From NCBI GenBank assembly GCA_900751785.1, contig CAADSM010000157.1, positions 1 through 9,424 on the forward strand: DNA of 9,424 nucleotides. Direction: 5' to 3'. Under the pieces are notes generated by a model. That model did not search any database. It saw nothing but the letters and a program-made list of their open reading frames with translations, and was not told where the DNA came from. Of this stretch, positions 1 through 6,705 are shown one piece after another. How positions within the stretch are numbered: position 1 is the first letter of the stretch; each line of letters opens with the position of its first letter. The stretch is from Lachnospiraceae bacterium. Its GTDB lineage: Bacteria; Bacillota; Clostridia; Lachnospirales; Lachnospiraceae. A program made the translations under genes and the position numbers.

Positions 1-360
1 CATCTCCTGGAAAAGTTCGGAAAGAACACCCCGTCCATCGGTTTTGCAATTATCGTCGACGAGCTGATGAGCGCGCTGAACAGGCAGAAGATCGCAGTCC
101 AGACAGGAAAGCGGAATCTTCTTGTCTACACGGAAGCGACAGAGAAATGGGCGATCTCCCTGGCAGGGACCTTCCGTTCCAAGGGGAAGAATATCGAGAT
201 GATAAAGAGGGAGCCGGAGGAAGAGAGAGAAGTGTATGAGGCTTACGGAAAACGGTCCTCCATTGCAAGTATATTGTACCTGAGAGACGACATGAAGATC
301 GAGATGGTGAATCTGCGCACAGGTGAGGTGAAGACAGCAGATGCCAGAAAGCACAGATAA
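1..360 (+). CDS. hisZ: ATP phosphoribosyltransferase regulatory subunit HisZ (3' part, 5' end off window)
   Basis: HisZ is a catalytically dead histidyl-tRNA synthetase paralogue that binds short-form HisG to make the active, histidine-inhibited ATP phosphoribosyltransferase, the first step of histidine synthesis in the cytoplasm. The frame is open from base 1, leaving 119 codons of the C-terminal part. The opening residues LLEKFGKNTPSIGFAI match the class II synthetase motif 3 region (usually a glycine-rich stretch ending GFAI), which is followed by an HisRS-like C-terminal tail containing EEEREVYEAYGKR. The protein ends at TAA 358-360. The following gene is a short HisG, which needs HisZ, so context supports HisZ over a true HisS. 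A true HisRS would be expected to carry a longer anticodon-binding domain and would not normally sit in a his operon. The N-terminal two thirds cannot be judged. Confidence 0.9.
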   Translation, partial: HLLEKFGKNTPSIGFAIIVDELMSALNRQKIAVQTGKRNLLVYTEATEKWAISLAGTFRSKGKNIEMIKREPEEEREVYEAYGKRSSIASILYLRDDMKIEMVNLRTGEVKTADARKHR

Positions 361-365
361 AGGAG
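359..365 (+). promoter_or_regulatory. Ribosome binding site that fixes the hisG start
   Basis: AAAGGAG overlaps the hisZ stop codon and lies 8 bases before the ATG at 374. This favours that ATG over an in-frame ATG at 341 inside hisZ, which would add 11 residues unlike any HisG N-terminus. Confidence 0.75.
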
Positions 366-373
366 CAGGAGTT

Positions 374-1018
374 ATGAGATATTTGACATTTGCCCTCACG
401 AAAGGGCGGCTTGCGAACAGGACACTTGAGATGCTGGAGAAGCTGGGGATCACCTGTGAAGAAATGAAGGATAAGAACTCGAGAAAGCTGATCTTTGTCA
501 ATGAGGAGCTGAAACTGAAGTTTTTCCTTGCCAAGGGGCCGGATGTGCCGACCTATGTGGAGTACGGCGCCGCGGACATCGGCGTTGTCGGGAAGGATAC
601 GATCATTGAAGAAGGCAGGAAGGTGCACGAGGTGCTGGACCTGGGATTCGGAAAGTGCAGGATGTGCGTGTGCGGCTATGAGGACGCGGCGGAGCTTCTG
701 AAGCACCATGAGCTCATCCGTGTGGCGACAAAGTATCCGAATATCGCAAAGGATTATTTTTATAATAAAAAGCATCAGACTGTCGAGATCATCAAGATGC
801 ACGGCTCCATCGAGCTTGCTCCGATCGTGGGACTCTCTGAGGTCATCGTGGATATCGTGGAGACTGGCTCCACGCTGAAAGAGAACGGACTGGTAGTGCT
901 CGAAGAAGTATGCCCGCTCTCCGCGCGCATGATCGTGAACCCGGTCAGCATGAGGATGGAGAACGAGAGGATCAGAGCGCTGATCAATGATTTGAGAAGC
1001 CTGCTTAGGGAGGGATAG
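374..1018 (+). CDS. hisG: ATP phosphoribosyltransferase catalytic subunit HisG, short form
   Basis: HisG joins ATP and PRPP to give N1-(5-phosphoribosyl)-ATP, the committed step of histidine biosynthesis. The 214 residues match the short family (about 200-215) that lacks the C-terminal ACT-like regulatory domain and depends on HisZ, whose gene lies immediately upstream. Visible motifs are the N-terminal ALTKGRL (residues 7-13), GAADIGVVGKD (65-75), the PRPP-binding loop DIVETGSTLKENGL (160-173) and the following SARMIVNP (183-190). The start at 374 was chosen because MRYLTFALTKGRL is the normal N-terminus and a ribosome site precedes it. The hisZ stop is 13 bases upstream and hisD starts 4 bases downstream, so the genes are co-transcribed and probably translationally coupled. 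Feedback control by histidine would act through HisZ (known for the family). Confidence 0.97.
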   Translation: MRYLTFALTKGRLANRTLEMLEKLGITCEEMKDKNSRKLIFVNEELKLKFFLAKGPDVPTYVEYGAADIGVVGKDTIIEEGRKVHEVLDLGFGKCRMCVCGYEDAAELLKHHELIRVATKYPNIAKDYFYNKKHQTVEIIKMHGSIELAPIVGLSEVIVDIVETGSTLKENGLVVLEEVCPLSARMIVNPVSMRMENERIRALINDLRSLLREG

Positions 1019-1022
1019 GAAA

Positions 1023-2336
1023 ATGCGGATAGAAAAACTGGATGACAGTACGAAAAAGAACCTGCTGGAGGATCTGCTGAAGCGCAGCCCTAACAGCTAC
1101 GGAAAATACGAACAGAGTGTCAGGGAGATCCTTGATGCAGTCAGGGAGAGAAAGGATGAGGCTCTGTTCGACTATACGGAGAAGTTCGACGGTGTGCGGC
1201 TGGACGCTTCTACGATCCTCGTAACAGAGGAGGAGATCGAGGAGGCATACCGTGAGGTCGGAGAAGAACTGCTCGGGGTTATCCGAAGAGCGCTCAAAAA
1301 TATTGAATCCTACCATGCAAAACAGATGCAGTACAGCTGGTTTGACAGCAGGCCGGATGGAACGATCCTGGGCCAGAAGGTGACGGCTCTCCAAAGAGTC
1401 GGCGTCTATGTGCCGGGCGGGAAGGCGGCGTATCCTTCCTCTGTTCTCATGAATGTCCTTCCGGCCAAGGTGGCAGGCGTGGACGAGATCATCATGACTA
1501 CGCCTCCCGGAAAGGATGGAAAGGTGACGGCGACCACGCTGGTCGCGGCGAAGGAGGCAGGCGCGGACAGGATCTACAAGGCGGGAGGAGCCCAGGCGAT
1601 CGGAGCGCTTGCTTACGGGACGGAGAGCATCCCGAAAGTGGATAAGATCATAGGGCCGGGCAATATCTATGTAGCACTGGCGAAGAAGGCGGTGTACGGA
1701 CATGTCAGCATCGACTCGATCGCCGGTCCGAGCGAGATCCTTGTCCTTGCGGATGAGACGGCAGATCCACGGTACGTGGCGGCGGATCTTCTGTCCCAGG
1801 CAGAGCATGACGAGCTGGCGAGCGCGATCCTTGTCACCACCAGCATGGAGCTGGCGGAGAAGGTGTCTGCGCAGACAGACGTATTTATTAAAGAACTCTC
1901 CAGGGGAGAGATCATACAGAAGTCTCTGGACAACTACGGGCACATCCTTGTCGCAGAGACGCTGGAGGACGCCATTGATGCGGCGAATGAGATCGCGTCG
2001 GAGCACCTGGAGATCATGACAGCGAATCCCTTTGACGTCATGACAAAGATCAGGAATGCAGGGGCGATCTTCATCGGTGAGTATTCCAGCGAGCCTCTGG
2101 GCGATTATTTTGCAGGTCCGAACCATGTCCTTCCGACAAACGGTACGGCGAAATTCTTCTCGCCGCTGTCGGTGGACGATTTCATCAAGAAGTCCAGCAT
2201 CATCTCTTATTCGAAGAGCGCGCTGGAGAAGATCCATACAGATATTGAGACATTTGCAGAGGCAGAGCATCTGACGGCACATGCAAACTCGATCAGGGTG
2301 CGATTTGACGGTAAGGGCACCCGGGAGAGCAGATAA
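1023..2336 (+). CDS. hisD: Histidinol dehydrogenase
   Basis: HisD oxidises L-histidinol to L-histidine in two NAD-dependent steps through an enzyme-bound histidinal; it is a cytoplasmic zinc enzyme. The 437 residues are the usual length. Family landmarks include GVYVPGGKAAYPSSVLMN (127-144), GPGNIYVALAK (211-221), SIAGPSEIL (232-240) and LLSQAEHDE (256-264). The expected zinc ligands appear as Gln259, His262, Asp361 and His420, and the catalytic Glu-His pair is in ASEHLE (Glu327, His328); these assignments come from alignment by eye to the E. coli enzyme. AGGGAGGG at 1007-1014, inside the hisG 3' end, is the ribosome site. The last residues (KGTRESR) are a short polar extension. The gene appears intact. 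Confidence 0.98.
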   Translation: MRIEKLDDSTKKNLLEDLLKRSPNSYGKYEQSVREILDAVRERKDEALFDYTEKFDGVRLDASTILVTEEEIEEAYREVGEELLGVIRRALKNIESYHAKQMQYSWFDSRPDGTILGQKVTALQRVGVYVPGGKAAYPSSVLMNVLPAKVAGVDEIIMTTPPGKDGKVTATTLVAAKEAGADRIYKAGGAQAIGALAYGTESIPKVDKIIGPGNIYVALAKKAVYGHVSIDSIAGPSEILVLADETADPRYVAADLLSQAEHDELASAILVTTSMELAEKVSAQTDVFIKELSRGEIIQKSLDNYGHILVAETLEDAIDAANEIASEHLEIMTANPFDVMTKIRNAGAIFIGEYSSEPLGDYFAGPNHVLPTNGTAKFFSPLSVDDFIKKSSIISYSKSALEKIHTDIETFAEAEHLTAHANSIRVRFDGKGTRESR

Positions 2337-2395
2337 ACGGCTGGAAAATGAGAAGGAAATTTTAAGAGAAAATACAGGAAACGGAGGAAGGGCAG

Positions 2396-2986
2396 ATGAA
2401 GGAACGCATCGGGAGCTGTACAAGAAAGACGAAAGAGACCGAGATCACACTTTCGATCAATCTGGACGGACAGGGGAAGAACCGGATTGATACGGGGATC
2501 CCGTTTTTTGACCATATGCTGGATGGATTCGCGCGCCACGGGCTTTTTGATCTTGAGGTGACCGTGAAGGGTGATCTTGATGTAGACTGCCATCACACGA
2601 TCGAGGATACCGGGATCGTGCTCGGGACGGCGATCGCCCGGGCTCTCGGAGACAAGGCCGGCATCAGACGGTACGGCTATTTCATTCTGCCGATGGATGA
2701 GACGCTGGCGCTGGGCGCTGTAGATCTCTCCGGAAGACCGTATCTGAATTTTCAGGCAGAGTTTACGGCGCCCCGGCTGGGCGGCATGGACACGGAGATG
2801 GTGAAAGAATTTTTCTATGCTGTGTCCTACAGTGCGGCGATGAACCTGCACCTTAAGATCCTGGACGGCGGCAACAACCATCATATGGCGGAGGCGCTGT
2901 TCAAGGCTTTCGGAAAGGCGCTCGATATGGCAGTGTCAGAGGAGCCTCGGATGAAGGAAGTATGGTCTACAAAAGGGAGTTTATAG
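2396..2986 (+). CDS. hisB: Imidazoleglycerol-phosphate dehydratase
   Basis: HisB removes water from imidazoleglycerol phosphate to give imidazoleacetol phosphate, using a di-manganese centre bound by histidine-rich motifs. The 196 residues correspond to a stand-alone dehydratase, without the N-terminal histidinol-phosphatase domain found in enterobacteria. Diagnostic motifs are PFFDHML (residues 36-42), [11 protein letters not shown] (64-74) and the second metal-binding repeat around [14 protein letters not shown] (near 160-172). GGAGGAAGGG at 2383-2392 is a good ribosome site. The 59 bp after hisD holds only this site and A-rich sequence, with no hairpin seen, so transcription probably continues through. 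No histidinol phosphatase gene is in the window, so that step must be encoded elsewhere. Confidence 0.98.
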   Translation: MKERIGSCTRKTKETEITLSINLDGQGKNRIDTGIPFFDHMLDGFARHGLFDLEVTVKGDLDVDCHHTIEDTGIVLGTAIARALGDKAGIRRYGYFILPMDETLALGAVDLSGRPYLNFQAEFTAPRLGGMDTEMVKEFFYAVSYSAAMNLHLKILDGGNNHHMAEALFKAFGKALDMAVSEEPRMKEVWSTKGSL

Positions 2987-2999
2987 AAGGAGAAAATAC

Positions 3000-4283
3000 A
3001 TGAGTTATAAAAGATTAACCCCCTGTATCTTTATCAGGGGCGGGAAGGCAGTAAAATGGTTCGATGACAGGGACGTGCTCTCAGACGATGTGATCGGCCT
3101 GGCAAAACAGTACAGCGAGAGAGGGGCGGACGAACTGATCGTATTCGATCTCTCGGATTCTGACGAAGAGCACGATGAAGCCATCGACCTGATCAAAAGG
3201 ATGAACCGGGTCATCAGCATCCCGATGATCGCGGGCGGAAATATACGGAGGACAGAGGATGTCAAGAAGATCCTGTATGCGGGGGCGAAGCGGGCCATAT
3301 TGAATTTTTCAAAACCGCTGTCCATCGATCTGATCAGGGAGGTGTCTCAGCGTTTCGGAAAGGAGCGCATTGCGGTATCACTGAATGATTTCGACGCGCT
3401 GTTCAAGCAGCAACATCTGATCGAGAAGTACAGCACAGAGATCGTATTCATGCACCGGCTGGATCTAAATTCAGTCATGAACGTGACGGAGATCCCATGC
3501 GTGGTCCTGACAGACACGCTGGAAGAGAGTGAGATACTCAGGATCCTCAAATGCGACGGTGTAAAGGGCGTTTCCGGCATGTTCGTGAGCAGGACGGATA
3601 TGGATTTTAATGCATTCAAGGATATCTGCGAGAAGAACGGGATCCAGATGACGTCATTCGAGAGTATGATGGACTTCGGTGAGTTCAAGTTAAATTCGGA
3701 CGGGCTGATCCCGGTGATCGTGCAGGATTATAAGACGAATGAAGTGCTGATGATGGCATATATGAATGAGGAGGCCTTCGACCATACGGTGAAGACAGGC
3801 CGGATGACCTACTTCAGCAGGAGCCGTCAGTGCCAGTGGGTGAAAGGTGAGACATCAGGGCATTTCCAGTATGTGAAGTCTCTCTCGGTGGACTGTGATA
3901 AGGACACGCTCCTGGCAAAGGTGGAGCAGGTGGGAGCCGCCTGCCATACCGGGAACCGTTCCTGCTTCTATACGACGATCGTGGGATCGGACTATGACAG
4001 CAAGAATCCCCTCCAGGTTTTCGACGAGGTATACAATACGATCCTTGACCGGAAGGTACACCCCAAGGAGGGCTCTTATACAAACTATCTCTTTGAGAAG
4101 GGAATCGATAAGATCCTGAAAAAGGTCGGCGAGGAGGCGACGGAGATCGTGATCGCGGCGAAGAATCCGAATCCGGAGGAAGTGAAATATGAGATCTGCG
4201 ATTTCCTGTATCACGCAATGGTGCTCATGGTAGAGCGGGGCGTGACATGGGAGGATATCACAAAAGAATTGGCAGACAGATAG
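3000..4283 (+). CDS. hisIE: HisIE with an N-terminal HisF-like (probably non-catalytic) barrel domain
   Basis: This is a 427-residue, three-domain protein. Residues 1-215 resemble HisF ([13 protein letters not shown], then GADELIVFD, then [19 protein letters not shown]). Residues 225-327 are HisI, phosphoribosyl-AMP cyclohydrolase, with zinc cysteines 299, 315 and 322 (spacing 16 and 7) and the magnesium aspartates in DCDKD (298-302). Residues 340-427 are HisE, phosphoribosyl-ATP pyrophosphohydrolase, with GEEATE (377-382) and EICD (398-401). HisE and HisI carry out steps 2 and 3 of the pathway. In the HisF-like part Phe11 stands where HisF has its catalytic Asp11 (normal CLDVKDG), and the second-half phosphate-binding motifs (SIDRDGT, ASGG) are not recognisable. 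This half is therefore probably structural or regulatory (inference). AAGGAG at 2987-2992 is the ribosome site. It is the last gene before the terminator. No true hisF is in the window. Confidence 0.93.
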   Translation: MSYKRLTPCIFIRGGKAVKWFDDRDVLSDDVIGLAKQYSERGADELIVFDLSDSDEEHDEAIDLIKRMNRVISIPMIAGGNIRRTEDVKKILYAGAKRAILNFSKPLSIDLIREVSQRFGKERIAVSLNDFDALFKQQHLIEKYSTEIVFMHRLDLNSVMNVTEIPCVVLTDTLEESEILRILKCDGVKGVSGMFVSRTDMDFNAFKDICEKNGIQMTSFESMMDFGEFKLNSDGLIPVIVQDYKTNEVLMMAYMNEEAFDHTVKTGRMTYFSRSRQCQWVKGETSGHFQYVKSLSVDCDKDTLLAKVEQVGAACHTGNRSCFYTTIVGSDYDSKNPLQVFDEVYNTILDRKVHPKEGSYTNYLFEKGIDKILKKVGEEATEIVIAAKNPNPEEVKYEICDFLYHAMVLMVERGVTWEDITKELADR

Positions 4284-4284
4284 G

Positions 4285-4344
4285 AAAATAAAAACGGGCA
4301 GGAGACAGGGAAGAGATGCTCTTCCGGTCTCCTGTCCGTTTTTT
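4285..4344. terminator. Bidirectional intrinsic terminator between the convergent his and hyp operons
   Basis: The left arm CGGGCAGGAGAC (4295-4306) pairs with GTCTCCTGTCCG (4327-4338). An inner stem pairs 4309-4315 with 4319-4325 around the loop ATG (4316-4318). Six T follow (4339-4344), and AAAATAAAAA (4285-4294) precedes the hairpin, giving a U-rich tail on the other strand too. The one imperfect outer pair is G-U in the + strand RNA but C-A in the - strand RNA, so the hairpin should be slightly stronger for the his operon. The whole 84 bp gap between hisIE and hypE holds nothing else recognisable. Confidence 0.93.
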
Positions 4345-4367
4345 GCAGGGAAAATACCAGACTCATG

Positions 4368-5378
4368 CTAACAGATCCTGGGGAGCTGCATTCCGCTGAG
4401 CTTGGTGAGGATCCGTTTTCCGCCGATGGGGGTCTTCAGCAGTACTCTGCCGGGATGGCTCTCCGTCACTGTGCCGATCCGCGCTGCCTGTCCGGCTCCG
4501 GGAACAGACCTCATGGCCTCAAGGAGCGCATCGGCGCATCCGGGATCGCAGACAACGAGCATCCGTCCCTCACAGGCGCAGTAGAGCGGGTCCAGCCCGA
4601 GCATGTCGCACGCTGCCTCGACTGCCGGATCCACCGGGATCGCTGTATGTTCCAGCTCGATGGAGAATGGCATGCCTTCCGTGAACTCATTGAGGGTGGT
4701 AGCGACACCGCCCCGCGTGGGATCGCGCAGGATCCGGACAGAACCGGCCGGCGCGCAGTCCAGCAGAGCGCCCGAGATGCGGTGAAGGGAACGGCAGTCG
4801 GACTTCAGGGGACTGTCTTCCCGAAGCAGGCCGGCTCTCGCCATCATGACTGCAGCACCGTGACATCCCACGCTGCCGCTGATAAGGACAGTGTCTCCGG
4901 GGCGTATTCCTGACTGGCCGGGGAAAACAGCGCGGCGGAATCCGATCCCCGCTGTATTGATGTAGATCCCGTCCCCTTTGCCTGACTCTACAACCTTGGT
5001 ATCCCCTGTGACGATCGAGACGCCCGCCTCCTCAGCTTCCCGGGCGATCGACGTGACGATCTGCTCCAGGTCGGCGAAGGGGAACCCTTCTTCCAGGATG
5101 AAAGAAAGGCTCAGATACCGGGGCTGCCCGCCGGCCATGCACAGATCATTGACTGTGCCGCAGACTGAGAGCTTCCCGATATCCCCGCCGGGAAAACTCC
5201 ACGGTGAAACGACAAAGCTGTCGGTAGAAAATACGAGCTGTTCGGCGCCGGACAGCACTGCGCCGTCGCCGAGCTGAGCAAGAGCCGGGTTGTCGAATGC
5301 CGGAAGGAGGATCGAGCTGATGAGCTCGGATGTCTTAATGCCTCCGCTTCCGTAGTCTAATGTAATTCTGCCTTCCAT
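4368..5378 (-). CDS. hypE: Hydrogenase maturation protein HypE (carbamoyl dehydratase)
   Basis: HypE takes a carbamoyl group from HypF onto its C-terminal cysteine, then uses ATP to dehydrate the thiocarbamate to a thiocyanate. This supplies the cyanide ligands of the [NiFe]-hydrogenase iron. The 336 residues fit the PurM/AIR-synthase-like family. Visible motifs are DYGSGG (8-13), GDGAV (37-41), STDSFVV (51-57), GTVNDLCMAGG (74-84), TGDTKVV (124-130) and RDPTRGG (218-224). The protein ends in PRIC with Cys336 directly before the stop, the hallmark modification site, so the 3' end is complete. AGGAGGT at 5386-5392, inside the end of hypD, sits 7 bases before the ATG. It is the last gene of the hyp operon and runs into the shared terminator. 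Confidence 0.98.
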   Translation of the reverse strand: MEGRITLDYGSGGIKTSELISSILLPAFDNPALAQLGDGAVLSGAEQLVFSTDSFVVSPWSFPGGDIGKLSVCGTVNDLCMAGGQPRYLSLSFILEEGFPFADLEQIVTSIAREAEEAGVSIVTGDTKVVESGKGDGIYINTAGIGFRRAVFPGQSGIRPGDTVLISGSVGCHGAAVMMARAGLLREDSPLKSDCRSLHRISGALLDCAPAGSVRILRDPTRGGVATTLNEFTEGMPFSIELEHTAIPVDPAVEAACDMLGLDPLYCACEGRMLVVCDPGCADALLEAMRSVPGAGQAARIGTVTESHPGRVLLKTPIGGKRILTKLSGMQLPRIC

Positions 5379-5381
5379 GAT

Positions 5382-6497
5382 TCAGACCTCCTGTTGAGAT
5401 GCGTTATTTCCATACTGGTATGCCGCTGCGCAGGCGCCTTCACCTGATACCATGCACGGTCCGGCAGGATCTTCCGGCGTGCAGATCCTGCCGAAAAGGG
5501 GGCAGGAGACAGGGGAGGCTGTACCCCGGATGACCTCTGCACACCGACATCCGGGAATGTCGCCGGATGCAGCGGGACGGAGAGCGAATTTCGCCCATGC
5601 GTCCCAGGACCGGTATTTTTCACGCAGGACATAACCGCTGTCCTCGATCCTGCCAAGCCCCCGCCAGCCGCTGGGAGCTGTCTGGAATACCTCGTCCATC
5701 AGCCGGAGAGCGAGAGGATTGCCGGCGGGCTGTACAAGACGGGTATATTCATTCCTCAGTGCCGGACGTTTCTCCGCGATCATGCGGGTCAGCTCCAGGA
5801 CAGAGCCGAGCAGATCCGCGGGATCAAAGCCGCTCACTACTCCGGGGAGACCATAATCCCTGGGGAGGAATGAGAAGGCCTCCGATCCGATGACTGCTGC
5901 CACATGCCCGGGACAGAGAAAGCCATCCACCGCAAAATCCGGAGCTTCGATCAGGGCGCGGAGCGCGGGTTCTGTCCGCTTCAGCAGGCAGAGGACGGAG
6001 AAATTCTCAAGCTTCTGTTCGGCTGCCTCGAGGATACAGGCGGCAGTGCCCGGGGCTGTCGTCTCAAAACCTACGCCCAGGAATACGACCTCGAGCTCCG
6101 GCCGGGAGGCGGCGATCCGAACAGCGTCCATAGGCGAATAGACAGACTCCACCATGGCCCCGCGGGCGCGGCGGCTTAAGAGACTGTCGCCCCTGGTGGA
6201 GCCGGGCACACGGAGCAGATCCCCGTAGCTGGCGATCAGTACGCCGGGGCGTTCAGACAGCTCCAGTATCATATCGATCGCTCCGGCGGGGGTCACGCAG
6301 ACGGGGCAGCCCGGACCGGAGATGAGCCGGACATCCGGCGGCAGCACTGTGCGGAGCCCGCTGCGCGCGATCGCCATAGTGTGGGTGCCGCAGATCTCCA
6401 TCAGCCGGATCGTACCTGCCTGTGATGCGTATGCGCCGATCTTATCGAGCAGATCGGACGCTCCTTCCGGATTTTTGAAAAAACGGTCATACAGCAT
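5382..6497 (-). CDS. hypD: Hydrogenase maturation protein HypD (iron-sulfur scaffold)
   Basis: HypD forms a complex with HypC on which the Fe(CN)2CO group is assembled, receiving cyanide from HypE. The 371 residues are the usual length. The conserved functional residues are present: Cys36 in EICGTHTM, Cys64 and Cys67 in SGPGCPVC, GVGFETTAPG (141-150), and FLCPGHVA (193-200). The C-terminal [4Fe-4S] region has GCRC (316-319), CPLFGRIC (332-339) and GPCMVSGEGAC (346-356). A ribosome site, GGAGGAG (6505-6511), lies within hypC 7 bases upstream of the ATG. The first 11 bases overlap the end of hypC, and only 3 bases separate the stop from hypE, so these genes are tightly coupled. A short polar tail (NNASQQEV) follows the last conserved block. 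Confidence 0.98.
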   Translation of the reverse strand: MLYDRFFKNPEGASDLLDKIGAYASQAGTIRLMEICGTHTMAIARSGLRTVLPPDVRLISGPGCPVCVTPAGAIDMILELSERPGVLIASYGDLLRVPGSTRGDSLLSRRARGAMVESVYSPMDAVRIAASRPELEVVFLGVGFETTAPGTAACILEAAEQKLENFSVLCLLKRTEPALRALIEAPDFAVDGFLCPGHVAAVIGSEAFSFLPRDYGLPGVVSGFDPADLLGSVLELTRMIAEKRPALRNEYTRLVQPAGNPLALRLMDEVFQTAPSGWRGLGRIEDSGYVLREKYRSWDAWAKFALRPAASGDIPGCRCAEVIRGTASPVSCPLFGRICTPEDPAGPCMVSGEGACAAAYQYGNNASQQEV

Positions 6498-6705
6498 TTC
6501 TAATCTCCTCCAGAAGTTCCAGATTTTCCAGCGCCTCTTTCTCAGACATTTTCTGGATGGCGAAGCCTGCGTGCACCATCACATAGTCTCCGGGACGGGC
6601 GTCCTGGATGAAATCGATACGGATCGTCTGGACCAGACCGCCGGCCTCACAGTCGGCAGTCTTCCCCTCGATCCGGTTAATCTTCATTGGCATTGCTAAA
6701 CACAT
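6487..6705 (-). CDS. hypC: Hydrogenase maturation chaperone HypC
   Basis: HypC is a small chaperone that binds HypD and carries the iron-cyanide-carbonyl unit to the hydrogenase large subunit. The 72-residue length is typical. It begins MCLAMP, and Cys2, essential in the family, becomes N-terminal after removal of Met. The conserved histidine is in VMVHAGFAI (His45). This start was chosen over in-frame upstream codons (up to 6762) because the family requires Cys at position 2 and because a strong ribosome site precedes it. The gene begins 29 bases before the hypF stop and overlaps hypD by 11 bases, in a different frame each time. The paralogue HybG cannot be excluded by sequence alone, but the hyp-cluster setting favours HypC. 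Confidence 0.96.
   Translation of the reverse strand: MCLAMPMKINRIEGKTADCEAGGLVQTIRIDFIQDARPGDYVMVHAGFAIQKMSEKEALENLELLEEIRNAV

Noticed and set aside
341..373. Upstream extension of hisG to the ATG at 341
   Set aside because: The extra 11 residues overlap hisZ and do not resemble HisG. The ribosome site and the conserved N-terminus support 374.
2337..2395. Possible promoter or attenuator between hisD and hisB
   Set aside because: The 59 bp is A/G-rich with no clear -35/-10 pair or stable hairpin. It looks like an ordinary intra-operon spacer ending in a ribosome site.
1005..2423. Long open frame of 472 codons antisense to hisD
   Set aside because: It is composed of Arg/Leu/Cys-rich sequence with no recognisable domain and lies opposite an unmistakable HisD. 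It is a product of codon bias in hisD.
4365..4913. Plus-strand open frame of 182 codons opposite hypE
   Set aside because: It has no recognisable family or ribosome site and is antisense to a complete HypE. The same applies to the other plus-strand frames across 4365-9080.
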